A stretch of 64,000 bases of DNA from Doryteuthis pealeii (GCA_023376005.1 CM042157.1:68198494-68262493), one strand, 5' to 3'; positions 43,340 through 55,233 are shown, counted from the first letter of the stretch. Notes: a model not told the origin generated them from the sequence alone. A program made the numbers and translations.

Positions 43340-43640
43340 GAGTAAAGTAACTATGGTGTTGTTTGTTAACCTGTGATTTATTCTTAATATTTCGAGATAA
43401 AAATCTCTTCTACAGAAGTTCTCCGGAACTGAAGTTGTTGCTAGTGCCTGTTCATTTGGTTCTGTCTCATGCCTTCCAAACTCTCTGTCTGTATGGGTGT
43501 GTATGTGCCTGTTCAACAGTTTCTGATTATCATTCCAGATCTCTCTCACCCTCTAAGCATAAACTTTTTTGTTTATTAACAGGACCATCTGATTCTTTTT
43601 TTTTATATATATGTGTGTGTGATTATCATTCCAGAATTCC
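43340..43640 (+). repeat. Repeat D-related fragment
   Basis: ACTATGGTGTTGTTTGTTAA, TTTCGAGATAAAAATCTC and GTGCCTGTTCATTTGGTTCT parallel 3,208-3,360. (TA)n tracts flank it. Confidence 0.55.
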
Positions 43641-43641
43641 A

Positions 43642-43675
<34 letters not shown>

Positions 43676-43809
43676 AATGACTTACAGGTAAAAAGTATTG
43701 GGTTGGTCTCAATATTTTGGTTGGTATAAGTGTTACTTGGATAAGTCAGCATTATAACAAATATAAAGTGCTCAATACGTAATGTGACAGAATACAAGTA
43801 TGTTAACTG

Positions 43810-44052
43810 GTAGATATAGGCCAACAAAGTAAATATATATATACATTGAATATCACCGGATCTTGCTTTTTGTGCAAAAATTATGAAGATTTGTCTTATA
43901 TTTCAGGATATTTAGAAATTAAAATATACATAGAAATAGCATTGAAATTCTACTTAAAAATGTCCAGCATTTGTAAATCTCAAAAGTAAATAAATCAATA
44001 TACCAGGTATTTTCCTCTCTCTACCTAGTCGATGCAGGGTAGCCACTTCTAG
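43810..44052 (+). mobile_element. Helitron-like family A
   Basis: TATATACATTGAATATCACC to the hairpin CTACC...GGGTAG and CTAG at 44,049-44,052, followed immediately by another unit start (TACATATATAAAGGATAGTT) at 44,053-44,250. Confidence 0.6.
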
Positions 44053-44689
44053 TACATATATAAAGGATAGTTGGTGTGTATGTATGGATGGGTGACTGGA
44101 GGGAACTAAGAAAATAAAACAATAACAAAGTAAATATATATATATACACATTCACTATCACCAAAGCTTTCATTTTGTGCAAAAATAATGAAGATTTTAT
44201 TCATATGTGGGAAGGTGGCATTCGGGATTAACTCTTAACATCCTATACCACCTAATTCCACCTGGCTGGAAGTCACATTAATTTTCCTAATCTACCCTAA
44301 GTGATAGCCTTTGTTTAAATGTAATATTAAACATATTTAGAAGTCTTTAATTTAAGGGAAATAACAGGTAAATTTTCAGGATTAATTTTTGATAAATGGT
44401 TATAGGAATTGGGCGCTGAACTTAGAAAATTCTTAACAGGATGTTAAGAGTTAAAACGTAAACAAATCAATTATGTAAAATGAAAACAACCAATGGATCT
44501 TTTTATTATCCGCTACCTTTAGTAAGGCAAGCCACTTTTAGTATATTTTAAAAACACAGAACAAGAACGCATGCATGTATATTTTTGAGTTAGTCATGTC
44601 GAATATTGCTTCTTTATTTTTATGAAAGTAGCTTTAGACTGAATACTCTTTAAGCAGAATTTGGTTTGATTTGGTTTTTATTTAATGGC

Positions 44690-44884
44690 GTATCAATACC
44701 TTTCTTGGGAAAGGTATGCATACAACTACTCTCCCTCCATCTATGGGTAAATAGTTGGGCAGACTGGGCTCATTAACTTTAGCTAGGTAATCAGTCTAGG
44801 AGAAGGAAAACTCTGAATTCAAACATGTTAAACTCTGCTCAAGAAATTGACCTTATGTCACACTCTGTTCATGTGGAGGAGTTG

Positions 44885-44969
<85 letters not shown>

Positions 44970-45190
44970 ATACACCAACCCCTCTGCATGAGCAGGATGC
45001 GACACAGGGCCAATTTCTTAAGCAGAGTTTAACAGGTTTGAATTCAGAATTTTCCTTCTTCTAGACTGGTTACCTAGCCATGGTTAAAGAGTTCAGTCTG
45101 CTCTGCTATTTCCTTATAGCTGGAGGGAGAATTGGATTCATACCTTTCCCAAGGGTATTAGCACTATGTGAAATGCAAACAGCTTTGCTT
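44690..45190. mobile_element. Two SINE family 2 copies, inverted, around a microsatellite
   Basis: 44,690-44,885 reads plus and 44,975-45,190 minus; (AC)n/(TA)n (44,886-44,970) joins their 3' ends. Only the 3' two thirds of each remain. Confidence 0.7.
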
Positions 45191-45763
45191 ATATATATAT
45201 ATATATATACGCACATTCAGCCTTTCGCTCTCTTTGAAAGACTCTTGTTCTGTCAGCTACAATCTGTTCAAAGCCATCTATCATCGTTGTTTATACTTTC
45301 TTTTAACTATTGATTACAGATATTTATTTTACTACAATCTGTTCACATCAATTCAATTCTCTCTATCTCTTATATTTTTGAAATATATATATATATATAT
45401 ATATGTATATGTATATAATGTGTGTGTATTTGTGTATGGATTTGTCTTGTCTTGTGTATTTTTATGTTATCAGGGTTTTAATATTCTATTTATTTACTTA
45501 AAAATTACAGGCTGTCACTGTTTATATTAAATGTTGATACATACAGTACGGATGTCAATATAATCTCACAAGGTACATCCCTCTCTCCCTCTATGTCTTT
45601 CTCTGTCTCACTTCCCCCATTTCTTGCCTCCTCCCCTTCACACTCTTCATATCCTCTTCTCTCGTTGTGGTACATAACCCAGCTTCATAGTGGATGGGTG
45701 GGGGTTCTCTACTGATTACAATTAAAGGAAAAAAAAATTTGTATATAAAATTTAGTTTACATG

Positions 45764-45770
<7 letters not shown>
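45191..45770. other. No gene-like feature; short (TA)n tracts
   Basis: (TA)n at 45,188-45,212 and 45,382-45,412. Otherwise unrecognised. Confidence 0.45.
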
Positions 45771-45823
<53 letters not shown>

Positions 45824-45851
45824 CAATCACTATTAATACACTATATATACA

Positions 45852-45930
45852 TTTGGGAGGAGCCTGGTGTAATGGTTAGTCATAGGATATGGACTCGTAG
45901 ACCTGAGTTCAAATCCTAGACGAAGCTGTT
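45852..45930 (+). mobile_element. SINE family 2 tRNA-like head
   Basis: GGAGCCTGGTGTAATGGTTA and GAGTTCAAATCCTAGACG; the body is replaced by the CT minisatellite, which begins right after GCTGTTTGCTC. Confidence 0.7.
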
Positions 45931-47260
45931 TGCTCTTTTCTCAATTGGCTCTCCTCTCTCTCTTTCTCAATTGGATCTCCTCTCTCTCTCTTTCTCAATT
46001 GGCTCCTCTCTCTCTCTTTTCTCAATTGGCTCTCCTCTCTCTCTCTTTTCTCAATTGGCTCTCCTCTCTCTTTTTCTCAATTGGCTCTCCTCTCTCTTTA
46101 CTTCAACTGGCTCTCCACTCTCTCTCTTTCTTCAACTGGCTCTCCACTCTCTCTCTTTTCTTCAACTGGCTCTCCACTCTCTCTCTCTTTCTTCAACTGG
46201 CTCTCCACTCTCTCTCTTTCTTCAACTGGGTCTCCACTCTCTCTCTCTTTCTTCAACTGGCTCTCCATCTCTCTCTCTTTCTTCAACTGGCTCTCTCTCT
46301 CTCTTTTCTCAATTGGCTCTCTCTCTCTCTCTCTTTCTCAATTGGCTCTCCCCTCTCTCTTTCTCAATTGGCTCTCCTCTCTCTCCTTTTCTCAATTGGC
46401 TCTCCTCTCTCTCTTTTCTCAATTCTCTCTCTCTCTCTCATTTCTTTCAATTGGCTCTCTCTCTCTCTCTCTTTCTTCAACTGGCTCTCCACTCTCTCTC
46501 TTTCCACAATTGGCTCTCCTCTCTCTTTTCTCTTTCACAATTGGCTCTCCTCTTCTTTCTCTCTTTACACAATTGGCTCTCCTCTCTCTTTCTCTCTCTT
46601 TCAGCAATTGGCTCACCTCTCTCTCTCTCTCTCTTTCCACAATTGGCTCACTCTCTCCTCTCTCTCTCTTTCCACAATTGGCCCCCCTCTCTCTCTTCTC
46701 TCTCTCTCTTTCCACAATTGCCCCCCCTCTCTCTTTCCACAATTGCCCCCTCTCTCTTCCACAATTGCTCTCCTCTCTCTCTCTTCTCTCTTTCACAATT
46801 GGCTCTCCTCTCTCTCTCTCTCTTTCCACAATTGGCTCTCCTCCCCTTCTCTCTCTCTCTTTCCACAATTGGCCCCTCTTTCCACAATTGGCTCTCCTCT
46901 CTCTCTTTTCCACAATTGGCTTCTCCTCTCTCTCTCTTTCCACAATTGGGCTCTCCTCTCTCTCTCTTTCCACAAATTGGCTCTCCTCTCTCTCTCTTTC
47001 CACAATTGGCTCTCCCCTCTCTCCCCCTATCTCTCTCTTTCCACAATTGGCTCTCCCCTCTCTCCCCTATCTCTCTCTTTCCACAATTGCTCTCTCTCTC
47101 TCTTTTCCACAATTGGCTCTCCCTCTCTCTATCTCTCTCTTTCCACAATTGGCTCCCCCCTCTCTCTCTTCTCTCTCTTCTCTTTCCACAGTTGGCTCTC
47201 CTCTCTCTCTCTCTTTCCTACAATTGGCTCTCCTCCCCTCTCTCTCTCTTTCACTCTCCT
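45930..47260. repeat. 26-28 bp CT/AATTGG minisatellite, ~45 units
   Basis: Unit (CTCTCTCTCTTT)(C/CT/CCA)CAATTGGCTC. Three unit types occupy successive zones: TCTCAATTGG, TTCAACTGG and CCACAATTGG. The 521-, 484- and 436-residue frames across it are artefacts. The reverse complement occurs at 53,380-53,963. Confidence 0.97.
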
Positions 47261-47612
47261 TCTCCCCCTTTCTCCTTTTAGTTTCTTCTTCCTTTTCAAT
47301 TTCTCTCCTTTCTTATTTATGTCCTTCTTATTTATTGCTTTTCTTGGCTCTCCTCCCACTGTCTCTCTTTATTCTCCTATTTTCTCTTCACCCTCCTTTA
47401 CCTCCTCCACCCATCTTCCTTTCCACCCCTCCCATCTTCCTTTTCACCCTCCCCATCTTCCTTTTCACCCCTCCCCATCTTTTAAAGTTGGATGAAGAAA
47501 CATATTCATCATCATTGTTAATCTTGTTACCTTGATCTATTTCAAATCAGAACATCTACAACATCAGTGCCTAATTTTTTTTCCTTCTTCAATTTCTTAT
47601 TGAATCATTATA

Positions 47613-47920
47613 CGAGGGTGAGTCAAAAACTAATGCAATTTTGTTTAGGACAGGTATAATTATCAACACAGGAACATGTATCATACATTAAAATGAAGCG
47701 GGTCCTCTGTGGATCACATCCCTAATTCTCCACATAGTCACCGTTTCTCTCAATAGCAATGTTCCTCCCTCGAATGAGAGCATGTATCCCTGCCCTGTAA
47801 AATTCTGTTGACTGTTCTTTGAGCTACTTCTTCACTACAGATTTCACTTCTTTGTCACTGGAATAATAAAGAGACTATTATCTCTTCAGCCCCTTGAAAG
47901 TGAGGTTGAGAGGCTCTGAT
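47613..47920 (-). pseudogene. Mariner-like transposase 3' relic (arm 1)
   Basis: Terminal CGAGGGTGAGTCAAAAA after a TA, then on the minus strand the C-terminal DYVEK-like region and VKSVVKK reading (with an in-frame stop in this arm). It is inserted in family 3 at the GATCCGGAGTGG point. Confidence 0.65.
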
Positions 47921-47924
47921 CCGG

Positions 47925-48090
47925 AGTGGTAGCACCAGTTAGGGTCCCATCTATGGGTTGATAAGAACATTTAAATAGATAATGTGTTTATAAAAAAAAA
48001 TTGAGTATCCATTAAGAATGAATTTATTTCAAAACTTGGTCAGCATTAAATGACCCACTGAGGTTGATATGCCATAAAACAAACCAAGCC
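47925..48090 (+). mobile_element. SINE-like family 3, 3' part
   Basis: GGGTCCCATCTATGGGTTGA to GATATGCCATAAAACAAACC. Confidence 0.7.
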
Positions 48091-48312
48091 AAACCAAGAG
48101 AGTGTACTTGATTTTGGTTGGTGTTAATAGTGTCATCTCACTGGCCATACAGTGAAGAAAATAAGTATTTCACTCCCTGCTGATTTTCTGAATTTTCCAC
48201 CTTACAAAAATAGGAATAGTCTATAAATTTCAGGGTAGATCCATCTTGAAAGTGAGAGATAGAATATTAAAAAAATTCTAGAAAATCACATTATATTAAT
48301 TTTTGAACATTA

Positions 48313-48553
48313 TAAAAAGTAAAGTTGTCAGGGCGGCCTAATGTCGGTATCAGCCAATCCCCTTTTCACTAGTGCTAGACCAAGGAGATTGTTTTTGCAT
48401 CTGAGGTGGAGCACCACACCTACCATCAACTCCTTACTTTACCACACAGATCCCTGTGCCACTCATAACGCTGAGTTGGCGAGGGCCGGAATCGAACTAG
48501 GAACCTTGTGGTTTATAGCCGAACACTCTACCGACTGAGCTAACCCGGGCCAT
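48313..48553 (-). mobile_element. tRNA-derived SINE family 1 (arm 1)
   Basis: Head GGCCCGGGTTAGCTCAGTCG, B box AGTTCGATTCC, full body. The mirrored version is at 52,107-52,345. Confidence 0.8.
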
Positions 48554-49030
48554 TTGAACATTATATACTGTATATATTATAGTGAATTTGATACTTGCTA
48601 AGAAATCCGCATATGCAGCCTTATACCAGACTAAACTAAGTTGAATGAATAATTATGCAGTTAATTTCAGTATAAAATACAGCATCGTTGACTTGAATGT
48701 GAGAGAGAGAGAGAGAGAGTAGTTGATTTTGATTGGACAATGAGAAACTGTTGTAATGGTTGTGAAGACCAGCTGTAATTGCTACTACTTTGCATATTGT
48801 CTGCCTTTCTGGCAAGGTTGTAGGGCAAAGGTATCAATGTGGAACTCTATTGTATTATACTGTGTGGAACTCTCCTGTGTTTTGAATGATTGCCAAGAGG
48901 AAGGAGGGGAAGAGATCAATAGTCTTTTTGCAATGTGTCCACACATACTTTGCACTGCTGACCCATTGAAGGAGGAAGGGGATAATTGCTAGTCTATTCA
49001 TTTCTAACTGATTCAGCACTTTTTTTGGTT
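48554..49030. other. Unique DNA with a short (GA)n tract
   Basis: (GA)n at 48,702-48,718. The TGCCTTTCTGGCAAGGTTGT region is not recognised as any gene. Confidence 0.45.
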
Positions 49031-49031
49031 A

Positions 49032-49482
49032 AATCGAACTTAACGGACCTTAATTCCACCATCGTATGTCACCCCTCTGAAAGAAAGAAAAAAAAATACC
49101 AAAAATTAGGAAATTAAGTGATTTTAATGAAATTTTCAGTGTTGATATATTAATGAATACAAGATATAATGTATTATTTTTTTTATTTAAAAACTTGTAC
49201 ATTTTTTTTCGGGTCAGTTAATTTGAACCACGTATCTTTGAGACATAACACAGATTCTCACAGATACGTGGTTCAAAGTTAACTGACCTGAAAAAATGTA
49301 AAAGCTTTTAAATAAAATAACTGGTGCATTATATCTTGTATTCATTAATATATCAACACTGAAAATTTCATTAAATTCAATTAATTCATTGATTTTTAAA
49401 ATTTTTTATTTATTTATTTTTTTTTTCTTTTTCAGAAGGGTGACATATGATGGTAAAATTTAAGTCCGTTAAGTTCGATTTA
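49032..49482. mobile_element. ~450-bp palindromic foldback element (arm 1)
   Basis: Ends AAATCGAACTTAACGGACCT and TAAGTCCGTTAAGTTCGATT; the whole element is a diverged inverted repeat with a ~20-bp loop (TGAGACATAACACAGATTCT). The mirror is at 51,172-51,622. Confidence 0.8.
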
Positions 49483-49631
49483 ACACATTTTTTATTTTTT
49501 TATTTTTGTTTTTTAGATGTGAGTTTAGAATTAATATTAATATTAATATTATAATTAATATTAATAGTAATAATAACATTTGATAAGTGTAGTTAGAATA
49601 ATTATAAAGCTTTTAGAATTATTTTATATGC

Positions 49632-50225
49632 CCTGTTGGCTGGGGCGTTAGAATGCAACAACTGCACCTCTGCAGAGGGGTAATACTCCCCCAATGGGGC
49701 CACCTGTTGGCTGTAGGTGGCGACCCGTGATGCTTAAGGATAGAACCAAGGTGAATGAGCAGTTCATGACTTGCAATACTCCACTTTGACCTTTACTTGG
49801 GATAGACGGGCGGTCGGAGAGGCCCCTCCGATCAAGTTGGTTACGTCAAGCCCTAGCACCTATATGATTTTCCCAACCCTATTGCCCTTATGGCAAGACA
49901 AACCCCTTTTTATCATCTGGTTGCTAGAAGGCGGTGACCGAGGGTCTACATGTCCTGGGAATGACGTTAAACTCTATCTGATGGTGAGGTTCGAGTTTTG
50001 GAGATTTGGGGAATGTGGAGCACCCCTTCATCACCATTGCTCCCTGGTCCACTCAGACCTGGAGTGGTAGTACCTGTTAGAGTCCCATCTATGGGTTAAA
50101 TAGAAAAATGTATTTATAAAAAAATTGTATTATCCATTAAGAATTGATTTATTTCAAAACTTTATCGGCATTAAATGACCCACTGAGGTTGATATGCCGT
50201 AAAACAAAACAAAACAAAACAAAGT
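49632..50225 (+). mobile_element. SINE-like family 3, full length (arm 1)
   Basis: GCCCTGTTGGCTGGGGCGTT to GGCATTAAATGACCCACTGA and GATATGCCGTAAAACAAAAC. The tail folds CGGCAT/ATGCCG with inner ACC/GGT. Confidence 0.8.
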
Positions 50226-50454
50226 ATTTTATAATTTGCTTGAAGCATTGCATTTCTTTTTTCTTTGTTTTTTTTTTTTTGAAGGCTATTGCAATGCAAA
50301 AGTAGTTAAGCTATACAAGGTCTTATTAATTTCAAAATTAATAAGACCTTGGCATTACTTTTGCCTCAAAAAGAAAAAAAAAACAAAGCAAAAAGAATGC
50401 ATGCTTTCAAGCAAATTATAAATACTTTTGTTTTTTGTTTTTGTTTTGTTTTAA

Positions 50455-51040
50455 AAACGGCAATATTCAACTCAGTGGGTCATTTAATGCCGATAAAGTT
50501 TTGAAATAAATCATCTCTTATGGATTAATACAATTTTTTTATAAATACATTTTTTCTATTTAACCCTAGATGGGACCTCTACAGGTACTACCATCCAGGT
50601 CTGAGTGGACCAGGGAGCATGGTGATGAAGGGGTGCTTCCACATTCCCCAATCTCCAAAACTCGAACGGCACCTCACCATCAGTTAGATTTTTACGTCAA
50701 TTCCCAGGACATGTAGACCCTCGGTCACCGCTTCTAGCAACCAGAGATAAAAGGGGTTTGTCTTTGCCCATAAGGGCAATAGGGTTTGGGAAAATCATAT
50801 GGTGCTAAGGGTTGGACATAACCAACGATTGATCGGAGGGGGCACTCTCCGACCGCCGTCTATCCCAAGTAAGGTCAGAAGTGGAGTATTGCAAGTCATG
50901 AACTGCTCATTCACCTTGTTCTATCCTTAAGCATCAGGGTCGTCCACCTACAGCCAACAGGTGGCCCCATTGGGGAGGTATTAACCCCTCTGCAGAGGTG
51001 CAGTTGTTGCATTCTAAGCCCCAGCCAACAGGGCATATAA
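50455..51040 (-). mobile_element. SINE-like family 3 (arm 2)
   Basis: Mirror of 49,632-50,225 with indels. Confidence 0.75.
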
Positions 51041-51171
51041 ATAATTCTAAAGCTATAATATTCTCAACCTTATCAATGTTTTATTACTATTAATATTCAT
51101 TATAATATTAATATTAATATTAATTCTAACCTACATCTAAAAACAAACCATAAAAAAATAAAAATGTGTTA

Positions 51172-51622
51172 AATGAACTTAAACGGCTTAAAATTTAAAC
51201 CATCATAATTCACCCTTCTGAAAAAAGAAAAAAAAATAAATTAAATAAAATTTTTAAAAATCAATGAATTAATTGAAATTTAATGAAATTTTCAGTGTTG
51301 ATATATTAATGATACAAGATATAATGCACCAGTTATTTTATTTAAAAAGCTTTTACCATTTTTTCAAGGTCAGTTACTTTGAACACGTAATCTGTGGAGA
51401 TCTTGTTATGTCTAAAGATACGTGGTTCAAAGTTAACTGACCCGAAAAAAAAATGTAAAGTTTTTAAATAAAAAAAATAGTACATTATATCTTGTATTCA
51501 TTAATATATCAACACTGAAATTTCATTAAAATCAGTTAATTTCCTAATTTTTGGTATTTTTTTTTCTTTCTTTCAGCGGGGTGACATACAATGGTGGAAT
51601 TAAGGTCCGTTAAGTTCGATTT
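51172..51622. mobile_element. Palindromic foldback element (arm 2)
   Basis: Mirror of 49,032-49,482. Confidence 0.75.
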
Positions 51623-52106
51623 TAACCAAAAAAAGTGCTGAAATCAGTTTAGAAATGAATAGACTAGCAATTATCCCTTCCTCCTTCAATGGGTCAGCAG
51701 TGCAAAGTATGTGTGGAACAATTGCAAAAAGACTATTGATCTCTTCCCCTCCTTCCTCTTGGCAATCATTCAAAAACACAGGAGAGTTCCACACAGTATA
51801 TACAATAGAGTTCCACATTGATACCTTTGCCCTACAACCTTGCCAGAAAGGCAGACAATATGCAAAGTAGTTAGCAATTACAGCTGGTCTTCACACCATT
51901 ACAACAGTTTCTTCATTGTCCAATCAAAATCAACTATCTCTCTCTCTCTCTCTCACATTCAAGTCAACGATGCTGTATTTTATATGCTGAAATTAACTGC
52001 ATAATTATTTCATTCAACTTAGTTTAGTCTGGTATGAGGCTGCATATGTGGAGTTCTTAGCAAGTTATCAAATTCACTATAATATATTACAGTATATAAT
52101 GTTCAA

Positions 52107-52345
52107 AAGGGACTGTTTAGCTCAGTCGGTAGAACGTGTTCGGCTAACCACAAAGGTTCCTAGTTCGATTCCGGCCCTCACCCACTCGGCGTTATGAGTG
52201 GCACAGGGATCTGTGTGGTAAAGTAAAGGAGTTGATGGTGGTGTGGTGCTCCACCTCAGATGCAAAAACAATCTCCTTGGTCTAGCGCCAGTGAAAAGGG
52301 GATTGGCTGATACCGACATTAGGCCGCCCTGACAACTTTACTTTT
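52107..52345 (+). mobile_element. SINE family 1 (arm 2)
   Basis: TTTAGCTCAGTCGGTAGAAC head, AGTTCGATTCC B box; mirror of 48,313-48,553. Confidence 0.8.
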
Positions 52346-52554
52346 TATAATGTTCAAAAATTAATATAATGTGATTTTCTAGAATTTTTTTAATATTCTA
52401 TCTCTCACTTTCAAGATGGATCTACCCTGAAATTTATAGACTATTCCTATTTTTGTAAGGTGGAAAATTCAGAAAATCAGCAGGGAGTGAAATACTTATT
52501 TTCTTCACTGTATGGCCAGTGAGATGACACTATTAACACCAACCAAAATCAAGT

Positions 52555-53047
52555 ACACTCTCTTGGTTTGGCTTGGTTTGTTTTATGGCATATCAACCTC
52601 AGTGGGTCATTTAATGCCGACAAAGTTTTGAAATAAATTCATTTTTAATGGATACTCAATTTTTTTTTTATAAACACATTTTCTATTTAAATTTTCTATT
52701 CAACCCATAGATGGGACCCTAACTGGTGCTACCATTCCAGATCAGAACCTCTCAACCCCACTTTCAAGGGGCTGAAGAGATAATAGTCTCTTTATTATTC
52801 CAGTGACAAAGAAGTGAAATCTGTAGTGAACAAGTGGCGCGAAGAACAGTCAACAGAATTTTATGGGGCAGGGTACATGCTCTCATTCAAAGGTGGACAT
52901 TGCTATTGAGAGAAACGGTAAACTATGTGGAGAAGTAGGGATGTGATCCACAGAGGACCGCTTCATTTTAATGTATGATACATGTTCCTGTGTTGATAAT
53001 TATACCTGTCCTAAACAAATTTGCATTAGTTTTTGACTCACCCTCGT
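52555..53047. mobile_element. Family 3 tail (-) with mariner 3' relic (+), arm 2
   Basis: 52,555-52,735 is family 3 reversed. 52,736-53,047 carries a frame with SSDKEVKSVVNKW and EEQSTEFYGAG of the mariner C-terminus and ends GACTCACCCTCGTA. Confidence 0.65.
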
Positions 53048-53379
53048 ATAATGATTCAATAAGAAATTGAAGAAGGAAAAAAAAAAGTAAGACACTGATG
53101 TTGTAGATGTTCTGATTTGAAATAGATCAAGGTAACAAGATTAACAATGATGATGAATATGTTTCTTCATCCACTTTAAATAGAATGGGGAGGGGTTGAA
53201 AAGGAAGATGGGGAGGGGGAAAAGGAAGATGGGGAGGGGTGGAAGATTGGAGGAGGTAAAGGAGGGTGAGAAGAAATAGGAGAATAAAGAGGGACAGTGG
53301 AGGAGACCAAGAAAGCATAAATAAGAAGGACATAAATAAGAAGGAGAGAATTAAAAGGAAGAAGAAACTAAAAGGAGAA

Positions 53380-53963
53380 AGGGGGAGAGGAGAGCCAATT
53401 GTGGAAGAAGAGAGAGAGGGGGAGGAGAGCCAATTGTAGGAAGAAGAGAGAGAGAGAGAGAAGCCAATTGTGGAAAGAGAGGAGAGAGAGAGAGAGAGAG
53501 AGGAGGAGGAGAGCCAATTGTGGAAAGAGAGAGATCAGGGGAGAGAGGGGAGAGGCCAATTGTGGAAAGAGAGAGAGGAAGAGAGCCAATTGTGGACAGA
53601 AGAGAGATAGGGGGAGAGAGGGGAGAGCCAATTGTGGAAGAGAGAGAATAGGGGGAGCAGAGGGGAGAGCAATTGTGAAGAAGAGAGAGAGCGGAGAGCC
53701 AATTGTGGAAGAGAGAGAGAGAGAGGAGAGCCAATTGTGGAAAGAGAGAGAGAGAGAGGAGAAGCCAATTGTGGAAAGAGAGAGACCGGAGAGCCAATTG
53801 TTGGAAAGAGAGAGGGGGGGAGCCAATTGTGGAAAAAGAGAGAGAGAGAAGGGGAGGAGAGCAATTGTGGAAAGAGAGAAGAGAAGAGGAGAGCCAATTG
53901 TGGGAAGAGAGAGAGGAAGAGGGGGGGAGAGAGGAAGAAGCCAATTGTGGAAAGAGAGAGGGG
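53380..53963. repeat. CT/AATTGG minisatellite, reverse strand
   Basis: GAGAGCCAATTGTGGAAAGA units. Frames of up to 262 residues here are artefacts that read through the gap. Confidence 0.95.
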
Positions 53964-54063
53964 NNNNNNNNNNNNNNNNNNNNNNNNNNNNNNNNNNNNN
54001 NNNNNNNNNNNNNNNNNNNNNNNNNNNNNNNNNNNNNNNNNNNNNNNNNNNNNNNNNNNNNNN
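53964..54063. other. Assembly gap, 100 N
   Basis: Exactly 100 N, a common placeholder length for a gap of unknown size. Confidence 1.
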
Positions 54064-54199
54064 AAAAAAAAAAAAAATGGATAAACAATGGAGAGAGAGA
54101 ATAAGGCAAGTCGTGATCCACGCATGCGAAGATGTCATGACGCGTGACATAACTCAACGAAATGCAAAAGACGAGAAAAAGTATTAATGGACTGATTAT

Positions 54200-54455
54200 T
54201 TTTAAGAGAACAAAGGGAACAAAGTGGGAATGATAACTAAATAAATAATTAAATGAAGCCTAGTATTTAGTAATTATTTAACACTATTTTAGCTAGAAAC
54301 GGAGATATATTAAAGAATCCATGTCAATTATTAAGGGAACAAAGTGGGAATGATAACTAAATAAATAATTAAATGAAGCCTGGTATTTAGTAATTATTTA
54401 ACACTATTTTAGCTAAAAACGGAGATATATGGTTTCTTTAATATATCTCCGTTTT
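54200..54455. repeat. ~110-bp direct duplication with inverted end
   Basis: GGGAACAAAGTGGGAATGAT ... GCTAGAAACGGAGATATATT occurs at about 54,208-54,312 and 54,337-54,431, followed by the inverted ATATATCTCCGTTTT at 54,441-54,455. Confidence 0.8.
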
Positions 54456-54880
54456 CAGGACCCCATTGTAATCTGCTACTACTATTACTAATATTATTAT
54501 TATTGCTTTATGTTTTGGATATATTGAGCACTTTCGGATTGTTAATTAATACCACTGCAACAGGAACGTTAAAGCAGCAATGGACACTATATATATATAT
54601 ATATTGATAATAATAATGAAATATATTGTGTACAGTGCTCAGGTGCACCAACAACTCATCAAAGTCTCATGTCAAGTACACAGAATAATGTAGTGTCAGG
54701 AACATGAACAGTTTACAGTAGTAATATGCATGTATCTGTGCACGTGTGTGCATATGTATGTGGAGAGGGGCATCAGGTATAGTGTCGGTGGACTACAGGA
54801 AGCATGGAGGCTTTGAAAGATTCAGTGCTTCGGCAGCCTACAACAGACGCGGGCAGTTTATTCCATATATATATGGAAAT
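54456..54880. other. No feature recognised
   Basis: Mixed DNA with a short (TA)n at 54,588-54,604. Confidence 0.4.
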
Positions 54881-54971
54881 ACAGTGAGGAAATTAATCCG
54901 ACGATATGAGAAGAAAATATTTTAAAAATATAACAAACACAGGATGTTATGATCAAAGGAGACAATTTTAT

Positions 54972-55018
54972 GTGTCAATACTTAAGCATTTTGGTATATT
55001 GTACCATCTTCAGGACAC
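54972..55018 (-). ncRNA. Hammerhead motif, left arm, G12 mutated
   Basis: GTGTC/GACAC stem I, CTGAAGA (plus 55,007-55,013), stem II GGTA/TACC, AAA for GAA, perfect ATGCTTAAGTAT stem III, U17. Confidence 0.6.
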
Positions 55019-55126
55019 TGTTAACAAACGCGCATATAAAAATTAACGGTTAATAACATCATATTCACACATTCACTATACACTTAACATCTTTCATTTT
55101 GTCCCTCACATAAACATTACTTAACA

Positions 55127-55173
55127 GTGTCCTGAAGATGGTACAATATACCAAAATGCTTAGGTATTGACAC
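55127..55173 (+). ncRNA. Hammerhead motif, right arm, G12 mutated
   Basis: GTGTC (55,127-55,131), CTGAAGA (55,132-55,138), GGTA/TACC, AAA, stem III ATGC-TTAG-GTAT, U17, GACAC (55,169-55,173). Both arms carry the same G12-to-A change. Confidence 0.6.
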
Positions 55174-55233
55174 ATAAAATTGTTTCTCTTGATCATAACA
55201 TCCTGTGTTTGTTATATTTTTAAAATATTTTCT

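Larger units (their letters stand above)
46700..50333 (+). repeat. Palindrome arm 1
   Basis: Collinear reverse-complement match to 50,334-53,963. This arm has fewer internal indels in the recognisable SINEs and is taken as the reference arm. Confidence 0.85.
50334..53963 (-). repeat. Palindrome arm 2 (probable artefact)
   Basis: Reverse complement of 46,700-50,333 with many extra one-base indels. The centre is CAAGGTCTTATTAATTT-CA-AAATTAATAAGACCTTG. The arm runs into a 100-N gap inside the minisatellite. Confidence 0.85.

Noticed and set aside
45930..47495. 521-, 484- and 436-residue open frames
   Set aside because: All three overlap in different frames of a CT/AATTGG minisatellite and consist of Leu/Ser/Phe repeats. 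No stop codons are expected in such DNA.
53399..54187. Open frames crossing the 100-N gap
   Set aside because: They read through N and GA repeats; no biological frame can be claimed.
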